A stretch of 64,000 nucleotides of DNA from Deltaproteobacteria bacterium HGW-Deltaproteobacteria-12 (GCA_002840565.1 PHBK01000004.1:1-64000), one strand, 5' to 3'; positions 41,699 to 51,558 are shown, numbered from the stretch's first letter. Made by a program: numbers and translations. Notes: generated from the sequence alone by a model not told the origin.

Positions 41699-43132
41699 TC
41701 ATGAGGGCACTGGATCTTCTTTAGAGAGGCATTGTTGCAAACCTTCCAGGATGAAGGTAAATTCATCTTCGGTCACCGTCCGCAGGTCCAGCAGAATTTC
41801 ATCTTTATCAACCCGGACAATAATCGGAACTTCCACCTTGCGCAAAGCAGCCTCCAACCGGCCGGCGGACATTTTTTTATTTTTTACGCCAACCACAACA
41901 GTGGGAATTTTTTCCAGCGGCAGAGAGCCGCCGCCTGCCGCCGAAAAAGATTCCTGGAGAGATACCGTAAGTGCGGCTAATTTCGCCCGGCGCAATTTAC
42001 CGGCCAGCAGAGAGGCGCGTTTTTTAACATCAGCAAGGGGTTCGGTCAGTGATTTCAAAGGTCTTAAAGAAGATGCCGCCTGGGATGGATTGAGGTAATG
42101 GATGAGTGTTGCCTCCAGCGCCGCGAGGGTGAATTTATCAATTCTCAGCGCCCGGTTGAGCGGGTTTTTTTTAATCAGGCCCAGAATCTCCTCTTTGCCG
42201 ACAATAATGCCGGCCTGCGGTCCACCCAGCAGTTTATCTCCGCTGAAGGTGACCACGTCAATGCCGGTGGCCACGGCCTCCCGTACCGTTGGCTCGTGCT
42301 GCAGGCCGTATTTTTCCAGATCCAGCAGGCAGCCGCTGCCCAGATCGTCCATTACCGGAATCCCTTTTCTTTTACCCAGCGCCGCCAGAGAAAGAATGTC
42401 TGCTTCTTCAGTAAAACCGACGATGCGGTAATTGCTGGTATGAACTTTTAGAATGAGACCGGTATCGGCGCCGATAGCTTTTTCGTAATCACTCAAACGG
42501 GTGCGGTTGGTTGTTCCCACCTCCCGCATAATAGCTGCGCTTTTCTGCATAACTTCCGGAATACGAAACTCACCGCCTATTTCGATGAGTTCGCCGCGGG
42601 AAACGATGGCCTCTTTCCCTTCGGCCAAAGTATTGAGAACAAGCATTACGGCGGCAGCGTTGTTATTGACAATGCACGCATCTTCCGCGCAGGTTATAGT
42701 GCAGATTAATTCCCGGACATGGTCGTAACGGTTGCCCCGCTCCCCGCGGGCGAGATCGAACTCCAAATTGGAATAGCCGCAGCCGACTTCGAAAATTCTC
42801 TGCAGGGCGGAGGCGGCCAGCGGGGCGCGCCCCAGGTTTGTATGCAGGATGACGCCGGTGGCGTTGACTACGCGCTGCAAGCGGCAGGAGTGCAAATCTT
42901 TAATCAATTTTTCCACCGCTTGGGCAACATAAGTTGCATCTATAGTGGATTCGATATTTTCTTTGGGAGAAGAATTCACTATTTCATCCCGCAATTTCTG
43001 CACAACCTTTTGGCTCGTTTCTTTGACTATTTCACGCGATGCCAGCGCGTAAATATCTCTTTTTTCCAAAAGAAGGATTACTTCGTCAATCTTCGGCAGG
43101 CTTTTCAATAATAATTTTCTTTTTTCATCCAT
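41699..43132 (-). CDS. selA: L-seryl-tRNA(Sec) selenium transferase
   Basis: A 477-aa SelA. Landmarks: RRVVNATG-like RVVNATGVILHTNLGRAPL, SNLEFDLARGERGNRYDHV, INNNAAAVML-like CIVNNNAAAVMLVLNTL, REVGTTNRTRLSDYEKAI, VHTSNYRIVGFTEE, DDLGSGCL, and the PLP lysine in TFSGDKLLGGPQAGII. It converts Ser-tRNA(Sec) to Sec-tRNA(Sec) using selenophosphate. Its presence supports reading the fdnG UGA as selenocysteine. selB and selC are not in the window. A HemN-like gene ends 20 bases upstream and is probably cotranscribed. Confidence 0.96.
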   Translation of the reverse strand: MDEKRKLLLKSLPKIDEVILLLEKRDIYALASREIVKETSQKVVQKLRDEIVNSSPKENIESTIDATYVAQAVEKLIKDLHSCRLQRVVNATGVILHTNLGRAPLAASALQRIFEVGCGYSNLEFDLARGERGNRYDHVRELICTITCAEDACIVNNNAAAVMLVLNTLAEGKEAIVSRGELIEIGGEFRIPEVMQKSAAIMREVGTTNRTRLSDYEKAIGADTGLILKVHTSNYRIVGFTEEADILSLAALGKRKGIPVMDDLGSGCLLDLEKYGLQHEPTVREAVATGIDVVTFSGDKLLGGPQAGIIVGKEEILGLIKKNPLNRALRIDKFTLAALEATLIHYLNPSQAASSLRPLKSLTEPLADVKKRASLLAGKLRRAKLAALTVSLQESFSAAGGGSLPLEKIPTVVVGVKNKKMSAGRLEAALRKVEVPIIVRVDKDEILLDLRTVTEDEFTFILEGLQQCLSKEDPVPS

Positions 43133-43152
43133 AAAAGGCTCCTTGACAGCGG

Positions 43153-44412
43153 CTAATTAATATTGGCCTGCTTACGGCAAAATTCACGGAAATTATTTAC
43201 GGCAATAAAAAATTCCCGCATCATGATTACCCAGTAATAGCGACCCTGCGGCGTTAAATATAAATGGGGTGCAAAGTAGCGGAAAGAACCGGCCAGAACG
43301 CAGGCGATCATTTCCTTCCACAATGATTTCAAAAACTTACCGTCGTACTTTTCTTCCAGTTTCGCTACATTGATTTTCGTGCTGAATAATTTCATCAGGA
43401 AATCATAGCTCATTTGATCATGAAGGCTAAATCTGCGGGAGGCCATAAGCGGCAGCATATTTTGGTCAAGAGCGGAAATATAGCCATTGATATCGAATGT
43501 GTTGGCATAGCAAACTCCCTGGAGATAGCCGATTGCACCGCTGCCCAGCCCGGCATATTCATCGTAATCGACGACATATTCATCGATCAGCGTCTTTTTG
43601 CTTTTTTTTCTCGAAAAGCACCACGCGGAAGAATAATCATACTTTTGTTCCAGGCGTCGGGCAATGAGCTTGTAAAACTTTTTTTCGCGGTTGAAATTAA
43701 CCGCTCCGATTGTTTTATCCATGAGGTTTTGAGTGATTGTGGAAACCATCAAAGGATAAAATGTGATTTGCTCCATGTTTAATTTCAGCAAAATATCCAG
43801 ATCGTCATTGAGGGTCTGGGGTGTCTGTGACGGAAAATTGAAAATCATATCGGCATTAACAGTATCGAAGCAGCCCTGAATGGCGCCCAGCTTTTCGGCG
43901 ATTAAGTTCCCCGAGCCGTATTTTTCGAAGCGGCCGATTTTTTTCAGCAGTTCATCATTAAAGGTCTGCACGCCGACGGAAAGACGATTAACCCCGGCAT
44001 TCTGCAAGATGGAGATATTCCCGGGAGTCAGATGATTGGGGTTTGTTTCCACGGATATTTCCCGGATGGGAAAGCATGATCTGGCATATTGCAGCAAAGC
44101 AGCCAGTTCATCAATCAAAATGGTGGGTGTTCCACCACCGACATAAATTCCCGCAAAGGAGAAATTCTTTTCCCGATAAAGTTTAATCTCTTTCGTCAGC
44201 GCCCGGAAATATTTACGGGTCAGGTTTTCATCAAAGCGCACCCGGTGGAAGGAGCAGTAGGGACAAAGTTCTTCGCAAAAGGGGATATGAATATAAAGCA
44301 GGCGCTGCTTATTGTCGCTGCAAGAAGGCAAGGCCGGGGCAATTTCTTCTTCAAATTTCAGCGCGCGGGCAAATTGATTTCTGGCAATTTTAGTGATTAT
44401 TGAATTAAGCAA
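43153..44412 (-). CDS. HemN/HemW-like radical SAM protein
   Basis: A 419-aa radical SAM protein with the cluster motif CEELCPYCSF, the GGGTPT SAM-binding block (IYVGGGTPTIL), SVETNPNHL, VNRLSVGVQTFND and DMIFNFPSQTPQTL, all of the coproporphyrinogen oxidase family. It lacks a clear HemN N-terminal oxidase extension, so it could be a HemW-type heme chaperone or a specialised relative such as the anaerobic heme-degrading ChuW/HutW class. The C-terminal 130 residues (SLHDQMSYDFLMKLF) are of the HemN_C type. Placed just before selA. Confidence 0.82.
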   Translation of the reverse strand: MLNSIITKIARNQFARALKFEEEIAPALPSCSDNKQRLLYIHIPFCEELCPYCSFHRVRFDENLTRKYFRALTKEIKLYREKNFSFAGIYVGGGTPTILIDELAALLQYARSCFPIREISVETNPNHLTPGNISILQNAGVNRLSVGVQTFNDELLKKIGRFEKYGSGNLIAEKLGAIQGCFDTVNADMIFNFPSQTPQTLNDDLDILLKLNMEQITFYPLMVSTITQNLMDKTIGAVNFNREKKFYKLIARRLEQKYDYSSAWCFSRKKSKKTLIDEYVVDYDEYAGLGSGAIGYLQGVCYANTFDINGYISALDQNMLPLMASRRFSLHDQMSYDFLMKLFSTKINVAKLEEKYDGKFLKSLWKEMIACVLAGSFRYFAPHLYLTPQGRYYWVIMMREFFIAVNNFREFCRKQANIN

Positions 44413-44540
44413 ATATTAACCTTTCACTCGGTATAGGATGTTTAGCAAAAGAAGGGCTCATATTGCAAGCTACAATTGCTTGAAATTACGAAGAATAGAT
44501 GTTATAGCCCCAAACCGAATATTCAGCAGGTGGCAATTTA

Positions 44541-45101
44541 ATGGATAAAAACAGAGTATTAACGTTGTGGGATGATGATGGTGTAAATGAAAAAGACACC
44601 GCCGTTTTGCGTCAAAAATCTGCCGAGGTTCCCGTCCCGCTGGATAAAGAATCCTTAAATGCCGTTCAAACACTTATTGATTGCTTTCTGGAAAGGGATG
44701 ACGCTTCCGGCCTTGCAGCTCCCCAGATAGGCATTACGAAGAAAATTATCGTCTTTCGGAATAAAAACGTCGGGGAAAAAGAGAAATTGAAGCCCGAGGA
44801 TTTCGAAGTACTGATCAATCCCCGGATTACTCAGACCCGCGGCGAAAAAGTTACTATGGCTGAAGGTTGTTTGTCCTGTCCGGACGTTCAGATAGAAGTC
44901 AGCCGCTTTCCGGAAATCAAAATCCGCGCCCTGAATGCCAGAGGAGAAAAAATCAGCAAGCGATATCTGGATTATGTTGCCCGGGTAATTCAGCATGAGA
45001 TCGATCATCTGGATGGCAAGTTAATTGTTGATTATGAGGGAGACATCTATTACCCCAAGCGCAAAGAACAACTTATGAGCAAACTCTTTGGCAAAACATG
45101 A
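44541..45101 (+). CDS. def: Peptide deformylase
   Basis: A 186-aa deformylase with all three metal-site motifs: GLAAPQIGI, EGCLSCP and QHEIDHLDG. It removes the formyl group from new proteins in the cytoplasm; the metal is Fe(II) in vivo for most members. The C-terminal tail is lysine-rich. The ATG at 44541 has AGGTGG upstream. Stands ahead of the gcv genes with a 142-base gap. Confidence 0.95.
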   Translation: MDKNRVLTLWDDDGVNEKDTAVLRQKSAEVPVPLDKESLNAVQTLIDCFLERDDASGLAAPQIGITKKIIVFRNKNVGEKEKLKPEDFEVLINPRITQTRGEKVTMAEGCLSCPDVQIEVSRFPEIKIRALNARGEKISKRYLDYVARVIQHEIDHLDGKLIVDYEGDIYYPKRKEQLMSKLFGKT

Positions 45102-45243
45102 TGAGATTGATATCATTCAATGTTTTATTGAACCGAAAATTTCTTGACTAAATCTTGAAATCTATTCTAAGTTGAAACTGTTCTCACCCATTGATAATGG
45201 AAATTTATTTAGTGTTTCATTATAACTTTCATCGGAGTATTTA

Positions 45244-45576
45244 ATGCTGAGAGTCCATTGTCCCGAATGCAAAAAATCCTTCTTTTGGACCGATGATATG
45301 CCGGCGCAGGGTAAGTGCTCCAACGCCGACTGTGAATGGAATTATGATATTCATGCCGCATTAAAGCAAAACGTGGACAGGCAAAATGCCGCAGCAGAAA
45401 AAGATGTTTTGCTTTGTCCTTTCTGTGGAGAAAAAATAACTTCCCGAGTTACTATCTGCCGGCATTGCAGTAATGTTGTGCTGGGCACTAAAGTTTTCAA
45501 AAAACGATATTTTTTTATGGCTGTCTGCATCGTCCTGACTGCATTATCTCTTGTTTATAAATATATGGTTAAATAG
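45244..45576 (+). CDS. Double zinc-ribbon membrane protein
   Basis: A 110-aa protein with two Cys4 ribbons (CPECKKSFFW ... GKCSNADCEW and CPFCGEKITSRVTICRHC) and a C-terminal membrane helix (FFMAVCIVLTALSLVY). It has no recognised family name. It ends 2 bases before gcvT and is probably cotranscribed with it. Orientation would put the ribbons in the cytoplasm; role unknown. Confidence 0.75.
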   Translation: MLRVHCPECKKSFFWTDDMPAQGKCSNADCEWNYDIHAALKQNVDRQNAAAEKDVLLCPFCGEKITSRVTICRHCSNVVLGTKVFKKRYFFMAVCIVLTALSLVYKYMVK

Positions 45577-45578
45577 AG

Positions 45579-46673
45579 ATGAAAAAAACGCCGCTATATG
45601 AAAAGCACGTTGCTCTGCATGCCAAAATGATTGATTTCGGCGGCTGGGCCATGCCCGTTCAATATACGAATGTCATTGATGAACACAAAACGATCCGCGC
45701 CGCCGCCGGCATTTTTGATATTTGCCACATGGGGGAAATTGCAGTAAGAGGACCGCAGGCATTAGACCTCCTGCAGTTTGCCCTGACCAGAAATTTGCAG
45801 AAGCAGGAGACCGGTCAGATTAAACTTTCCGCCCTGCTCACCGACGATGGCGGTATAATTGATGATTTAACCGTCTATAAACTTGCTCCCGATTACTACA
45901 TACTGGTTACCAATGCAACGACCTGTGCGAGCGATTGGCAGCGGATAAATGAACTGCGGCAGTCCCGGGAGTTTGAATGTACGGTTGAAAATATCAGCGA
46001 TAAAATCGGTAAACTTGATTTGCAGGGACCTTGTTCTCAGAAAATTCTCCATGCTCTGACCAATTATGATTTTAGTACTTTGCCATATTATCATTTTATG
46101 GAATTGAAAATATCGGGACAACCCGTAATCATTTCCCGCAGCGGCTACACGGGAGAAGATGGCTTTGAAATTTATACGCCGGCTGCGATCAGCGGCGATT
46201 TATGGGATAAACTTCTGGAAGCCGGCGTCGAGTATGGTTTGAAGCCTGCAGGGCTCGGGGCCCGTGATACTCTGCGGCTGGAAGCAGGTATGATGCTTAA
46301 CGGGCAGGATATCACGGACACAGTAAGTCCGTTGGAAGTAACTTACAGCTGGCTTGTTGACCTGGAAAAGGAATTTGCCGGCGCCGCTGCGGTCCGGGCT
46401 TTAAAACTATCCGGTATTAAGAAAAAAATGGTCGGTCTGGAGATGACCGGAAGGGGCATCGCCCGTCACGGCTATAAAGTTTTTCAGGGTGATAATGAAA
46501 TAGGTGTTGTTACTTCGGGAACTTTCGCCCCATCTTTAAATAAAGCTATCGCTTTGGCTTTTGTTGACGTCGACTGCTGTGCAGCCGGTACCGAAGTATC
46601 CATTGCTGTTCGCGAGACATTATGCCCGGCAAAAGTCGTTAAAATTCCTTTTTATAAAAGGCTGATAACCTAA
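45579..46673 (+). CDS. gcvT: Glycine cleavage system T protein (aminomethyltransferase)
   Basis: A 364-aa GcvT. Seen blocks: LYEKHVALHAKMIDFGGWAMPVQY, AAGIFDICHMGEI, DDGGIIDDLTVYKL, LDLQGPCSQKIL, ISRSGYTGEDGFEIY, GLGARDTLRLEAGMMLNGQDI and the C-terminal TSGTFAPSLNKAIALAFV. It transfers the methylene from lipoyl-bound aminomethyl to tetrahydrofolate. First gcv gene of the operon gcvT-gcvH-gcvPA-gcvPB. No glycine riboswitch was recognised upstream. Confidence 0.96.
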   Translation: MKKTPLYEKHVALHAKMIDFGGWAMPVQYTNVIDEHKTIRAAAGIFDICHMGEIAVRGPQALDLLQFALTRNLQKQETGQIKLSALLTDDGGIIDDLTVYKLAPDYYILVTNATTCASDWQRINELRQSREFECTVENISDKIGKLDLQGPCSQKILHALTNYDFSTLPYYHFMELKISGQPVIISRSGYTGEDGFEIYTPAAISGDLWDKLLEAGVEYGLKPAGLGARDTLRLEAGMMLNGQDITDTVSPLEVTYSWLVDLEKEFAGAAAVRALKLSGIKKKMVGLEMTGRGIARHGYKVFQGDNEIGVVTSGTFAPSLNKAIALAFVDVDCCAAGTEVSIAVRETLCPAKVVKIPFYKRLIT

Positions 46674-46779
46674 CCACCTAATAACCTGAAGGTCACGAGA
46701 GGTGGCGCGAGGTCACAAGAGACTGAGGGCTGACTACTAAGGGAAAAACACCTGAGAAAAAAAATAAAGGAGAACCAAT

Positions 46780-47178
46780 ATGTCCAAACAAAATCCGACC
46801 GACAGGCTTTATTCCAGTGAACACGAATGGACTAAGGATAATGGCGACGGCACAGTTTTAATCGGCATTACCGATTACGCACAGGAGATGCTGACGGATA
46901 TCGTTTTCGTCGAACTGCCCCAGATAGGGAAAAAAGTCGTTAAAGGCGAACCTATGGCGGTTGTGGAATCAGTAAAATCGGTTTCCGATATTTATGCTCC
47001 GGTCAGTGGGGAGATAGTTGATGTCAATAAAATATTGGAGGAAGATCCGGCTCTTCTCAATTCAGATGCTTTTGGTGAAGGCTGGATTGCCCGGATGCGT
47101 GTTGCAGATGCCGCCGAACTCGCTTCGCTGCTGGATGCCGCAGCATATGATCTGATGATTACAGAGGAAAAACACTGA
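46780..47178 (+). CDS. gcvH: Glycine cleavage system H protein
   Basis: A 132-aa lipoyl carrier: YSSEHEWTKDNGDGTVLIGITDYAQEMLTDIVFVELP and the lipoylation site VVESVKSVSDIYAP with Lys66. It shuttles the aminomethyl group between P, T and L proteins. AAAGGAG ribosome site upstream. Its stop overlaps the gcvPA start (ATGATGG-type overlap at 47178). The lipoyl synthase gene lies 3.5 kb downstream. Confidence 0.97.
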   Translation: MSKQNPTDRLYSSEHEWTKDNGDGTVLIGITDYAQEMLTDIVFVELPQIGKKVVKGEPMAVVESVKSVSDIYAPVSGEIVDVNKILEEDPALLNSDAFGEGWIARMRVADAAELASLLDAAAYDLMITEEKH

Positions 47179-48503
47179 TGGATTATACCCCTCATACAGA
47201 GGAAGACATAGCTCAAATGAAAACAGCCGTCGGCATTGCGAATGTCGAAGAACTGTTTGCCGATATTCCGGCAAAATACATACTTCGGCAATTACCGGAT
47301 ATTCCGGCGCCTCTTTCCGAGCAGGAAACAATCTCTCTCCTCAAGGGCATCAGTCGGAAAAATGTGCTGCCGCGTTTGACATTGACCGGCGCCGGCGCTT
47401 ATCATCATTATATTCCGTCAATTGTAGGACACATAATTAATCGCGCTGAATTTTACACCGCCTATACCCCCTATCAGGCGGAGATCAGTCAGGGGATTCT
47501 GCAGGCTATTTACGAATACCAGACCATGATTGCGCATCTCACCGGCATGGAAATCGCCAATGCCTCAATGTATGACGGCGCTTCGGCTATGGCCGAAGCG
47601 GCAATTCTCTCCGCTAAAACGCTGAACCGTTCCAGAATTCTTATCGCCCGGAGCGTACATCCTGAGTATCGGGCTGTTGTGCGCACATACTGCTGGGCTA
47701 ACGGCTATTCATTGTACGAAATACCATTTGCGAAATCAGGCCAAACTGATATCGAGTTGCTCCAGCAGGAATTGGCTCACGACGTCGCCGCTGTTCTGGT
47801 GCAAAGCCCCAATTTTTTCGGGAGCATTGAAGATATCTCTCCCATCGCCGCTGCGGTCCATGGCTGTGGCGGACTGCTCGTCGCCGGTTTTACCGACGGG
47901 ACGGCACTGGGTGTGCTGAAGCCGGCTGGTGAACTGGGAGCTGATTTTGTTGTGGGGGAGGGTCAGAGTTTCGGAAATCCGCTCAATTACGGGGGGCCTT
48001 ATCTCGGAGTTTTCGCCGCCCGTGAAAAATTTCTGCGCAGAATTCCCGGACGTCTGGTCGGGGCCACCGTGGATAAAAACGGCCGGCGCGGTTTTGTTTT
48101 AACTCTCCAGACCCGTGAGCAGCATATCCGCCGTGAAAAAGCCACCTCCAACATCTGCTCCAATGAAGCTCTGTGCGCGATGGCGGCCGGAGTTTATCTG
48201 GCTACCCTGGGTAAAAATCTGCAAAAACTGGCCGCGCTAAATGTTCAGAAAACGCAATATTTAAGAGGGCAGCTCCTGCGGCTTCCCGGCTGGCAGGAAG
48301 TCTTTAGTGCACCGGTTTATAATGAGTTCGTTCTGAGCTGTCCTGATGCTAAAAAAGTAAATAAGAAATTGGGGGAAGCCGGAATAATCGGAGGCTACGA
48401 ATTGCACAAAGATTATCCGGAAATGGAAAACGCTCTGCTCTTCTGCGCGACGGAAATGCTTACCAAAGATGACATTGATCGGGTAATTTCAACAATAAAA
48501 TAA
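47178..48503 (+). CDS. gcvPA: Glycine dehydrogenase subunit 1 (P protein, alpha)
   Basis: A 441-aa subunit of the split P protein: YTPHTEEDIAQMKTAVGI, PRLTLTGAGAYHHYIPSIV, FYTAYTPYQAEISQGILQAIYEYQTMI, ASMYDGASAMAEAA, GFTDGTALGVL, VVGEGQSFGNPLNYGGPYLG and TREQHIRREKATSNICSNEAL. It pairs with the beta subunit (48996) to decarboxylate glycine with PLP. Unusually, about 490 bases separate it from gcvPB; that gap holds a small conserved gene and a decayed partner. Confidence 0.96.
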   Translation: MDYTPHTEEDIAQMKTAVGIANVEELFADIPAKYILRQLPDIPAPLSEQETISLLKGISRKNVLPRLTLTGAGAYHHYIPSIVGHIINRAEFYTAYTPYQAEISQGILQAIYEYQTMIAHLTGMEIANASMYDGASAMAEAAILSAKTLNRSRILIARSVHPEYRAVVRTYCWANGYSLYEIPFAKSGQTDIELLQQELAHDVAAVLVQSPNFFGSIEDISPIAAAVHGCGGLLVAGFTDGTALGVLKPAGELGADFVVGEGQSFGNPLNYGGPYLGVFAAREKFLRRIPGRLVGATVDKNGRRGFVLTLQTREQHIRREKATSNICSNEALCAMAAGVYLATLGKNLQKLAALNVQKTQYLRGQLLRLPGWQEVFSAPVYNEFVLSCPDAKKVNKKLGEAGIIGGYELHKDYPEMENALLFCATEMLTKDDIDRVISTIK

Positions 48504-48517
48504 TAGAGGAAAACCTG

Positions 48518-48718
48518 ATGAATCCGCAGGAAGGCGCAGGCAGACAAATCGAAATATATAAGCGTCTGAGTGGCGCTGAAAAACTCAACATTGCGTTTGG
48601 AATGTGGGAAATGGCGCTGGCACAGGTAAGGGCATCGGAAAAGGCTATGCATCCGGAATTGAGCAATGAAGAAATTGAAAAACGCAGCAGGAAGAGGATG
48701 ACCGGTGGAACAGTCTGA
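48518..48718 (+). CDS. Small conserved protein of a nucleotidyltransferase pair
   Basis: A 66-aa charged helical protein: RQIEIYKRLSGAEKLNIAFGMWEMALAQVRASEKAMHPELSNEEIEKRSRKR. It matches, by sight, the short upstream partner seen next to MNT-like nucleotidyltransferase genes (pattern: M/LSPEERL..A..L...R......HPELSEEE). Inserted between gcvPA and gcvPB. The partner gene directly following is reduced to its C-terminal end. Function unknown; the pair resembles a toxin-antitoxin-like module. Confidence 0.6.
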   Translation: MNPQEGAGRQIEIYKRLSGAEKLNIAFGMWEMALAQVRASEKAMHPELSNEEIEKRSRKRMTGGTV

Positions 48719-48876
48719 CGCCGTCGGAAAGACAAATAAAAGACGCTTGTGGCATTGTCGCTGTTCAAGGTGACAGCCTGGAAAAAACATATATTAAAGA
48801 ATGGGCGGGGAAAATGGGGATTGCAAAGGAAATCAACTCTATAATGGAAGGCAAGAATTTGCCAAATTTAACGTAG
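48715..48876 (+). pseudogene. C-terminal remnant of a nucleotidyltransferase-like partner gene
   Basis: Frame 1 from 48715 to the TAG at 48874-48876 reads RQIKDACGIVAVQGDSLEKTYIKEWAGKMGIAKEINSIMEG (shown in part: IVAVQGDSLEKTYIKEWA). This is the typical C-terminal end of the nucleotidyltransferases that accompany the preceding small gene. No N-terminal GSxxxG/DxD domain is present and there is no start codon, so the gene is a remnant fused out of frame to the end of the small ORF. Confidence 0.6.
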
Positions 48877-48995
48877 GAAGAGATGGTAAAACCATGTTTT
48901 TGGATAAATTAATTTAACTTAGAAAAGTAATTCAGATAGCAAAAAATAAACTGTCGGAAGGCAGGGAATGATACAATTGAGCAAGGAGTTTTCTA

Positions 48996-50438
48996 ATGGA
49001 GTTGATTTTTGAAAAAAGCCGCCCCGGACGCAGCGCCGCCAGCATTGCCGAAAGCGATGTTCCCTTTATAAATATTGACGCCGTGATCGATAAAAAATAT
49101 CTGCGCGCCGGATTGGATTTGCCGGAAGTGGCCGAAGTGGATTTAGTCCGTCATTATACCAATTTATCCCGCCGTAATTTCGGCGTTGATCTGGGATTTT
49201 ATCCATTGGGTTCCTGCACCATGAAGTACAATCCCAAAGTGAATGAAAATGCCGCCGCCCTGCCCGGTTTTACGGGATTGCATCCTTACGGCGATGATGA
49301 GTTGGCGCAGGGGAATATGCAATTAATTGATGAGCTGGAGCAGTGCCTTTGCAATATTTTCGGCATGGCTGCCTTCACGTTGCAGCCGGCAGCAGGCGCA
49401 CACGGTGAACTGACCGGCGTGATGATGATAAAAAAATATTTTGAAAAGCGGGGCGAAAAACGTCATCTCATCCTTATTCCTGATGCCGCCCACGGCACTA
49501 ATCCGGCTTCCGGCGCCTTGTGCGGTTTTGAAACAGTAACTCTGCGCACCAACGGGGAAGGCGGCGTGGACATTGAACATCTGAAATCATTGATGACGGA
49601 AGATGTGGCTGCGTTGATGCTGACCAATCCCAATACTCTGGGACTTTTCGAGCGCAATATTGAAACAGTATCGAGCATCATTCATGCGCAGGGGGGCCTG
49701 CTCTACGGAGACGGGGCCAATGCCAATGCTTTCCTGGGCATAACGAGGCCGGGAGATTTGGGCTTCGACGTCATCCAGCTCAATTTGCATAAGACTTTTT
49801 CCACGCCGCACGGCGGAGGCGGTCCCGGCAGCGGACCGGTGGGAGTGGGCAGGGCGCTGGTTGATTATCTGCCTGTGCCGCGTATAGTGAAAACGCACGA
49901 TGGTTACCGGTGGTCGAACAAATTCCCGGATTCCATCGGACGGGTCAAAGCTTTTTACGGCAACTTCAACGTTATCGTCAAAGCCTACACATACATCCGT
50001 TCACTCGGAGCGGCAGGCCTGCAGCGAGCCACTTCAATGGCTGTTCTGAATGCCAATTACATCAAAGAAAAGTTAAAACCATATTTTGATTTGCCTTATG
50101 ACCGCATCTGTATGCACGAATGCGTTTTCTCCGGCTCCCGGCAGGTATCGGAAAATGGCGTGCATACCACGGACATAGCCAAAAGACTGATCGATTTCGG
50201 TTATCATCCGCCGACGATTTACTTCCCGCTGATTGTTCCCGAAGCCATTATGATTGAGCCGACGGAAACGGAAAGCAAGGAAACGCTGGACGCTTTTTGT
50301 GAGGCGATGATCGCTATCGCCCGCGAGGCCAAAGATAGTCCGCAACTGGTTAAAGATGCCCCATGGAGTACAGAGGTTAAAAGGCTGGACGAAGTTCTGG
50401 CCGCCCGCAAACCTGATGTCTGCTGGAAAAAAAAGTAA
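48996..50438 (+). CDS. gcvPB: Glycine dehydrogenase subunit 2 (P protein, beta)
   Basis: A 480-aa PLP-binding half of the P protein: [73 protein letters not shown], and the PLP lysine block [22 protein letters not shown]. It completes glycine decarboxylase with gcvPA. Preceded by AAGGAG. The stop codon's last base is the first base of an inverted-end repeat (50438-50600). Confidence 0.96.
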   Translation: MELIFEKSRPGRSAASIAESDVPFINIDAVIDKKYLRAGLDLPEVAEVDLVRHYTNLSRRNFGVDLGFYPLGSCTMKYNPKVNENAAALPGFTGLHPYGDDELAQGNMQLIDELEQCLCNIFGMAAFTLQPAAGAHGELTGVMMIKKYFEKRGEKRHLILIPDAAHGTNPASGALCGFETVTLRTNGEGGVDIEHLKSLMTEDVAALMLTNPNTLGLFERNIETVSSIIHAQGGLLYGDGANANAFLGITRPGDLGFDVIQLNLHKTFSTPHGGGGPGSGPVGVGRALVDYLPVPRIVKTHDGYRWSNKFPDSIGRVKAFYGNFNVIVKAYTYIRSLGAAGLQRATSMAVLNANYIKEKLKPYFDLPYDRICMHECVFSGSRQVSENGVHTTDIAKRLIDFGYHPPTIYFPLIVPEAIMIEPTETESKETLDAFCEAMIAIAREAKDSPQLVKDAPWSTEVKRLDEVLAARKPDVCWKKK

Positions 50439-50600
50439 CAGACTGTTGAAAAAGGCTCATCTGCTGTTTATGACCTCGCGTGACCTTTAGTTTATCAGGT
50501 TACGTTACGCTTCGGCTCTCGCTGCTCACGCACCCATACAGTGCGCTCCGCTGCTCAATCCTCGCGATGCCTTGCACCTTAACCTTTTTGAACAGTCTGT
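50438..50600. repeat. 163-bp element with 18-bp inverted ends, behind gcvPB
   Basis: The left end ACAGACTGTTGAAAAAGG (50438-50455) pairs with CCTTTTTGAACAGTCTGT (50583-50600) at 17 of 18 positions. A related element lies behind larB (55670-55794). No coding potential. As RNA the ends would form a long hairpin with an AAAAAGG/CCTTTTT base. Confidence 0.8.
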
Positions 50601-50679
50601 AGAACAGAATTTTTAGTGCACTGATAGTTATTGCTATGATTTATTTTGCTACAAATCTTAATTACTGGTTGTGGAAGAT

Positions 50680-51558
50680 ATGAATGAAAAGAGGCAAAAA
50701 CCGCAACTCCTGCGCAAACCTCCCTGGCTGAAAGTACGTCCGCCTTACGCGGCCGAATGCCGGAAGATTAAAAACACTCTGGCTGAACTTGAACTCCACA
50801 CGGTCTGCCAGGAAGCGGCCTGTCCGAATATCGCCGAATGTTTTGCCGGCGGTACGGCGGCTTTTTTAATTCTCGGAAACATCTGCACTCGTCATTGTCT
50901 TTATTGCAATGTGCAGCAGGGCATGCCTCTGCCCGTTGCAGAAAATGAATTAGATCAGCTTATTGCGGCCGTGCAGAAAATGAATTTAAAGTATGTCGTC
51001 GTCACTTCGGTTACCCGCGATGATCTCCCCGACGGCGGCGCCGGATTTTTTGCGGACTGCATCAGCAAATTACGCCAGGCCCGAACGAATTGCAAAATCG
51101 AAGTACTGATTCCCGATTTTCAAGGCAGTTTACCGGCGCTGGAGGCAGTTATTGCCGCTCATCCGGATGTTGTCAACCACAACATGGAAACAGTAAAACC
51201 TTTATTCCCAAGGCTGCGGCCGCAGGGCAACTATGATGTTTCCTTAGAACTGCTCAAAAAAGTGGCGGCTTCGGCCGTTATTGCGAAAAGCGGCTTCATG
51301 GTTGGCTTTGGCGAAGGAAATGATGATATATTGCATTTGATCGACGATTTGGCCGCAGTGTCCTGTGCGCGCCTGACAATAGGCCAATACCAGAGGCCGA
51401 CCATGCAACACTGGCCTGTTGCCAAATATTATCATCCCGATGAGTTTGCTAGGCTGAGGGAAATTGCTTATCAAAAAGGGTTTCAATATGTCGAGGCCGG
51501 CCCGCTCGTGCGCAGCTCCTATCATGCAGGGCAGGCGGATCTGGGAAACGACGTATAG
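50680..51558 (+). CDS. lipA: Lipoyl synthase
   Basis: A 292-aa LipA radical SAM enzyme. The auxiliary cluster motif is CQEAACPNIAEC, the SAM cluster motif CTRHCLYC, followed by VVVTSVTRDDLPDGGAGFFA, NHNMETV and GFMVGFGE. The tail has GPLVRSSYHAG with the final Ser ligand. It inserts two sulfurs into octanoyl-GcvH. Start taken as ATG 50680; GTG at 50671 in frame is an alternative, neither with a strong ribosome site. Fits with the gcvH gene upstream; lipB is not in the window. Confidence 0.95.
   Translation: MNEKRQKPQLLRKPPWLKVRPPYAAECRKIKNTLAELELHTVCQEAACPNIAECFAGGTAAFLILGNICTRHCLYCNVQQGMPLPVAENELDQLIAAVQKMNLKYVVVTSVTRDDLPDGGAGFFADCISKLRQARTNCKIEVLIPDFQGSLPALEAVIAAHPDVVNHNMETVKPLFPRLRPQGNYDVSLELLKKVAASAVIAKSGFMVGFGEGNDDILHLIDDLAAVSCARLTIGQYQRPTMQHWPVAKYYHPDEFARLREIAYQKGFQYVEAGPLVRSSYHAGQADLGNDV

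Noticed and set aside
45102..45243. A glycine riboswitch before the gcv genes
   Set aside because: The characteristic GGAGAG and ACCGCCGAAG-like blocks are not present in this gap.
46680..46770. A tRNA-like or structured RNA between gcvT and gcvH
   Set aside because: The GGTCACGAGAGG-type repeats are degenerate and do not give a cloverleaf; similar drift sequence lies at 13180-13240.
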